Of a stretch of 33,567 bases of DNA, positions 33,050 to 33,567 are shown piece after piece. The translations under genes were made by a program, and so were the position numbers. Position 1 is the stretch's first letter, and every line of letters begins with the position of its first letter. The DNA is from Verrucomicrobiales bacterium (GTDB lineage Bacteria > Verrucomicrobiota > Verrucomicrobiia > Verrucomicrobiales > V1-33). The notes under the pieces are model-generated. The model made no database searches. It was given only the letters and a program-made list of their open reading frames with translations, and had not been told where the DNA came from. The stretch covers positions 1-33,567 of the forward strand of contig JAQGPD010000285.1 in the NCBI GenBank assembly GCA_028293305.1. The letters are read 5' to 3'.

Positions 33050-33567
33050 ATGAAGTCCATGCGTTTTCCATTTTCTCCGGCAGGTGTGGCGGGCGGTTTG
33101 CTCGGGGTGGTTCTGGCGACGTGGGCGGTGTGGGCGCGGGAGGAACCGGCGAATGTCACCAAGGGTTTGCCGGGGCTGTGGAGGTCGGAAAAACGGGTGA
33201 TTGATCTGCATATGCATATCGATGGAACACCGGAGCGGTTTGATAGGGCGGTGCGGATCATGGATGAGGCGGGCGTGGGGATCGGGGTGAACTTGAGTGG
33301 GGGAACGGTGACGCCCGGGGAGGGCGGGGAGTCGGAATTCGAGAAGGTGAAGGCCTTGGCGGATGAGAAATATCCCGGCCGGTTCGTGCATTATATGAAT
33401 CTGGATTATGCGGGATGGGACGACCCGGATTTCAGCGCGAAGGCGGCGCAGCAGATTGTGGATGGTCACCGCATGGGCGCGGCGGGCTTTAAAGAATACA
33501 AAAGACTGGGTTTGTTTTTAAAAGATAAGAATAAGGATCTGGTCCGCATCGACGATCCGAGGTTGGA
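33050..33567 (+). CDS. exported amidohydrolase-family protein (partial, cut by window end)
   Basis: Only the first 172 codons are in the window, so the frame has no stop here. A signal-peptide-like start (hydrophobic core GVAGGLLGVVLATWAVWA) precedes the mature domain. VIDLHMHIDGT gives the HxH metal motif (H54, H56) of the amidohydrolase superfamily (TIM-barrel, amidohydrolase_2 type), and a GAAGFKEYKRLG segment sits where the barrel's third strand carries the metal-bridging or substrate Lys. The ATG at 33050 was chosen; an in-frame ATG at 33059 is also possible. The substrate is unknown. It is divergent from cysD across the repeat-rich gap. Confidence 0.82.
   Translation, partial: MKSMRFPFSPAGVAGGLLGVVLATWAVWAREEPANVTKGLPGLWRSEKRVIDLHMHIDGTPERFDRAVRIMDEAGVGIGVNLSGGTVTPGEGGESEFEKVKALADEKYPGRFVHYMNLDYAGWDDPDFSAKAAQQIVDGHRMGAAGFKEYKRLGLFLKDKNKDLVRIDDPRL

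Overview
The window is GC-rich bacterial chromosome. Its gene content and repeats fit the PVC superphylum, most likely Verrucomicrobiota. This is inferred from pyrH-frr adjacency, a MoxR/DUF58/BatA/DUF4175 operon, a DUF6600-type lipoprotein, and many short palindromic and 7-9 nt intergenic repeats. No phylogeny was run. There are 22 convincing protein genes, one of them cut by the right edge, and two tRNA genes. No rRNA, CRISPR array, prophage or complete insertion sequence was seen.

Layout. 1-2549 (+): pyrH, frr and an HD-domain phosphohydrolase, followed by a tandem palindromic repeat. 2767-5109 (-): yicC, gmk and a stand-alone coaC, the usual yicC-gmk-coa order without rpoZ. 5463-21091 (+): a 15.6-kb run of eight co-directional genes: TPR/HExxH protease-like protein, DUF4159, MoxR AAA+ ATPase, DUF58, BatA-like vWA, giant DUF4175-like coiled-coil protein, vWA/GATase-like membrane protein, and a caspase/C13-like protein without the usual cysteine. 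Most junctions overlap by 4 nt or abut, so the genes are probably co-translated. A large imperfect inverted repeat sits between the MoxR and DUF58 genes. 21126-25075: rlmH (-), two tandem tRNA-Gln genes (+), then an SRPBCC protein and two glycosyltransferases (-). 25327-27900 (+): a lipoprotein with a W/G-rich DUF6600-type domain and a long Q/N/R/E repeat tail, ended by a strong terminator. 28250-32254 (-): an endonuclease/exonuclease/phosphatase-family membrane protein, then cysD, a small toxin-antitoxin pair and cysN. 32255-33049 is gene-free and repeat-rich. 33050 to the end: the start of an exported amidohydrolase.

How the parts work together. The most interesting locus is the MoxR operon. 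MoxR ATPases are thought to act as chaperones with vWA partners. Here three proteins carry DxSxS-type vWA motifs, at least two look like non-catalytic GATase-like folds, and one looks like a caspase fold without a Cys nucleophile. The locus therefore looks like an envelope assembly or sensing machine built from non-enzymatic versions of enzyme folds and powered by one ATPase. That role is inference. The cysD/cysN pair makes ATP sulfurylase for sulfate activation and is interrupted by a PIN-toxin module. GT9, GT4 and SRPBCC suggest envelope glycan synthesis.
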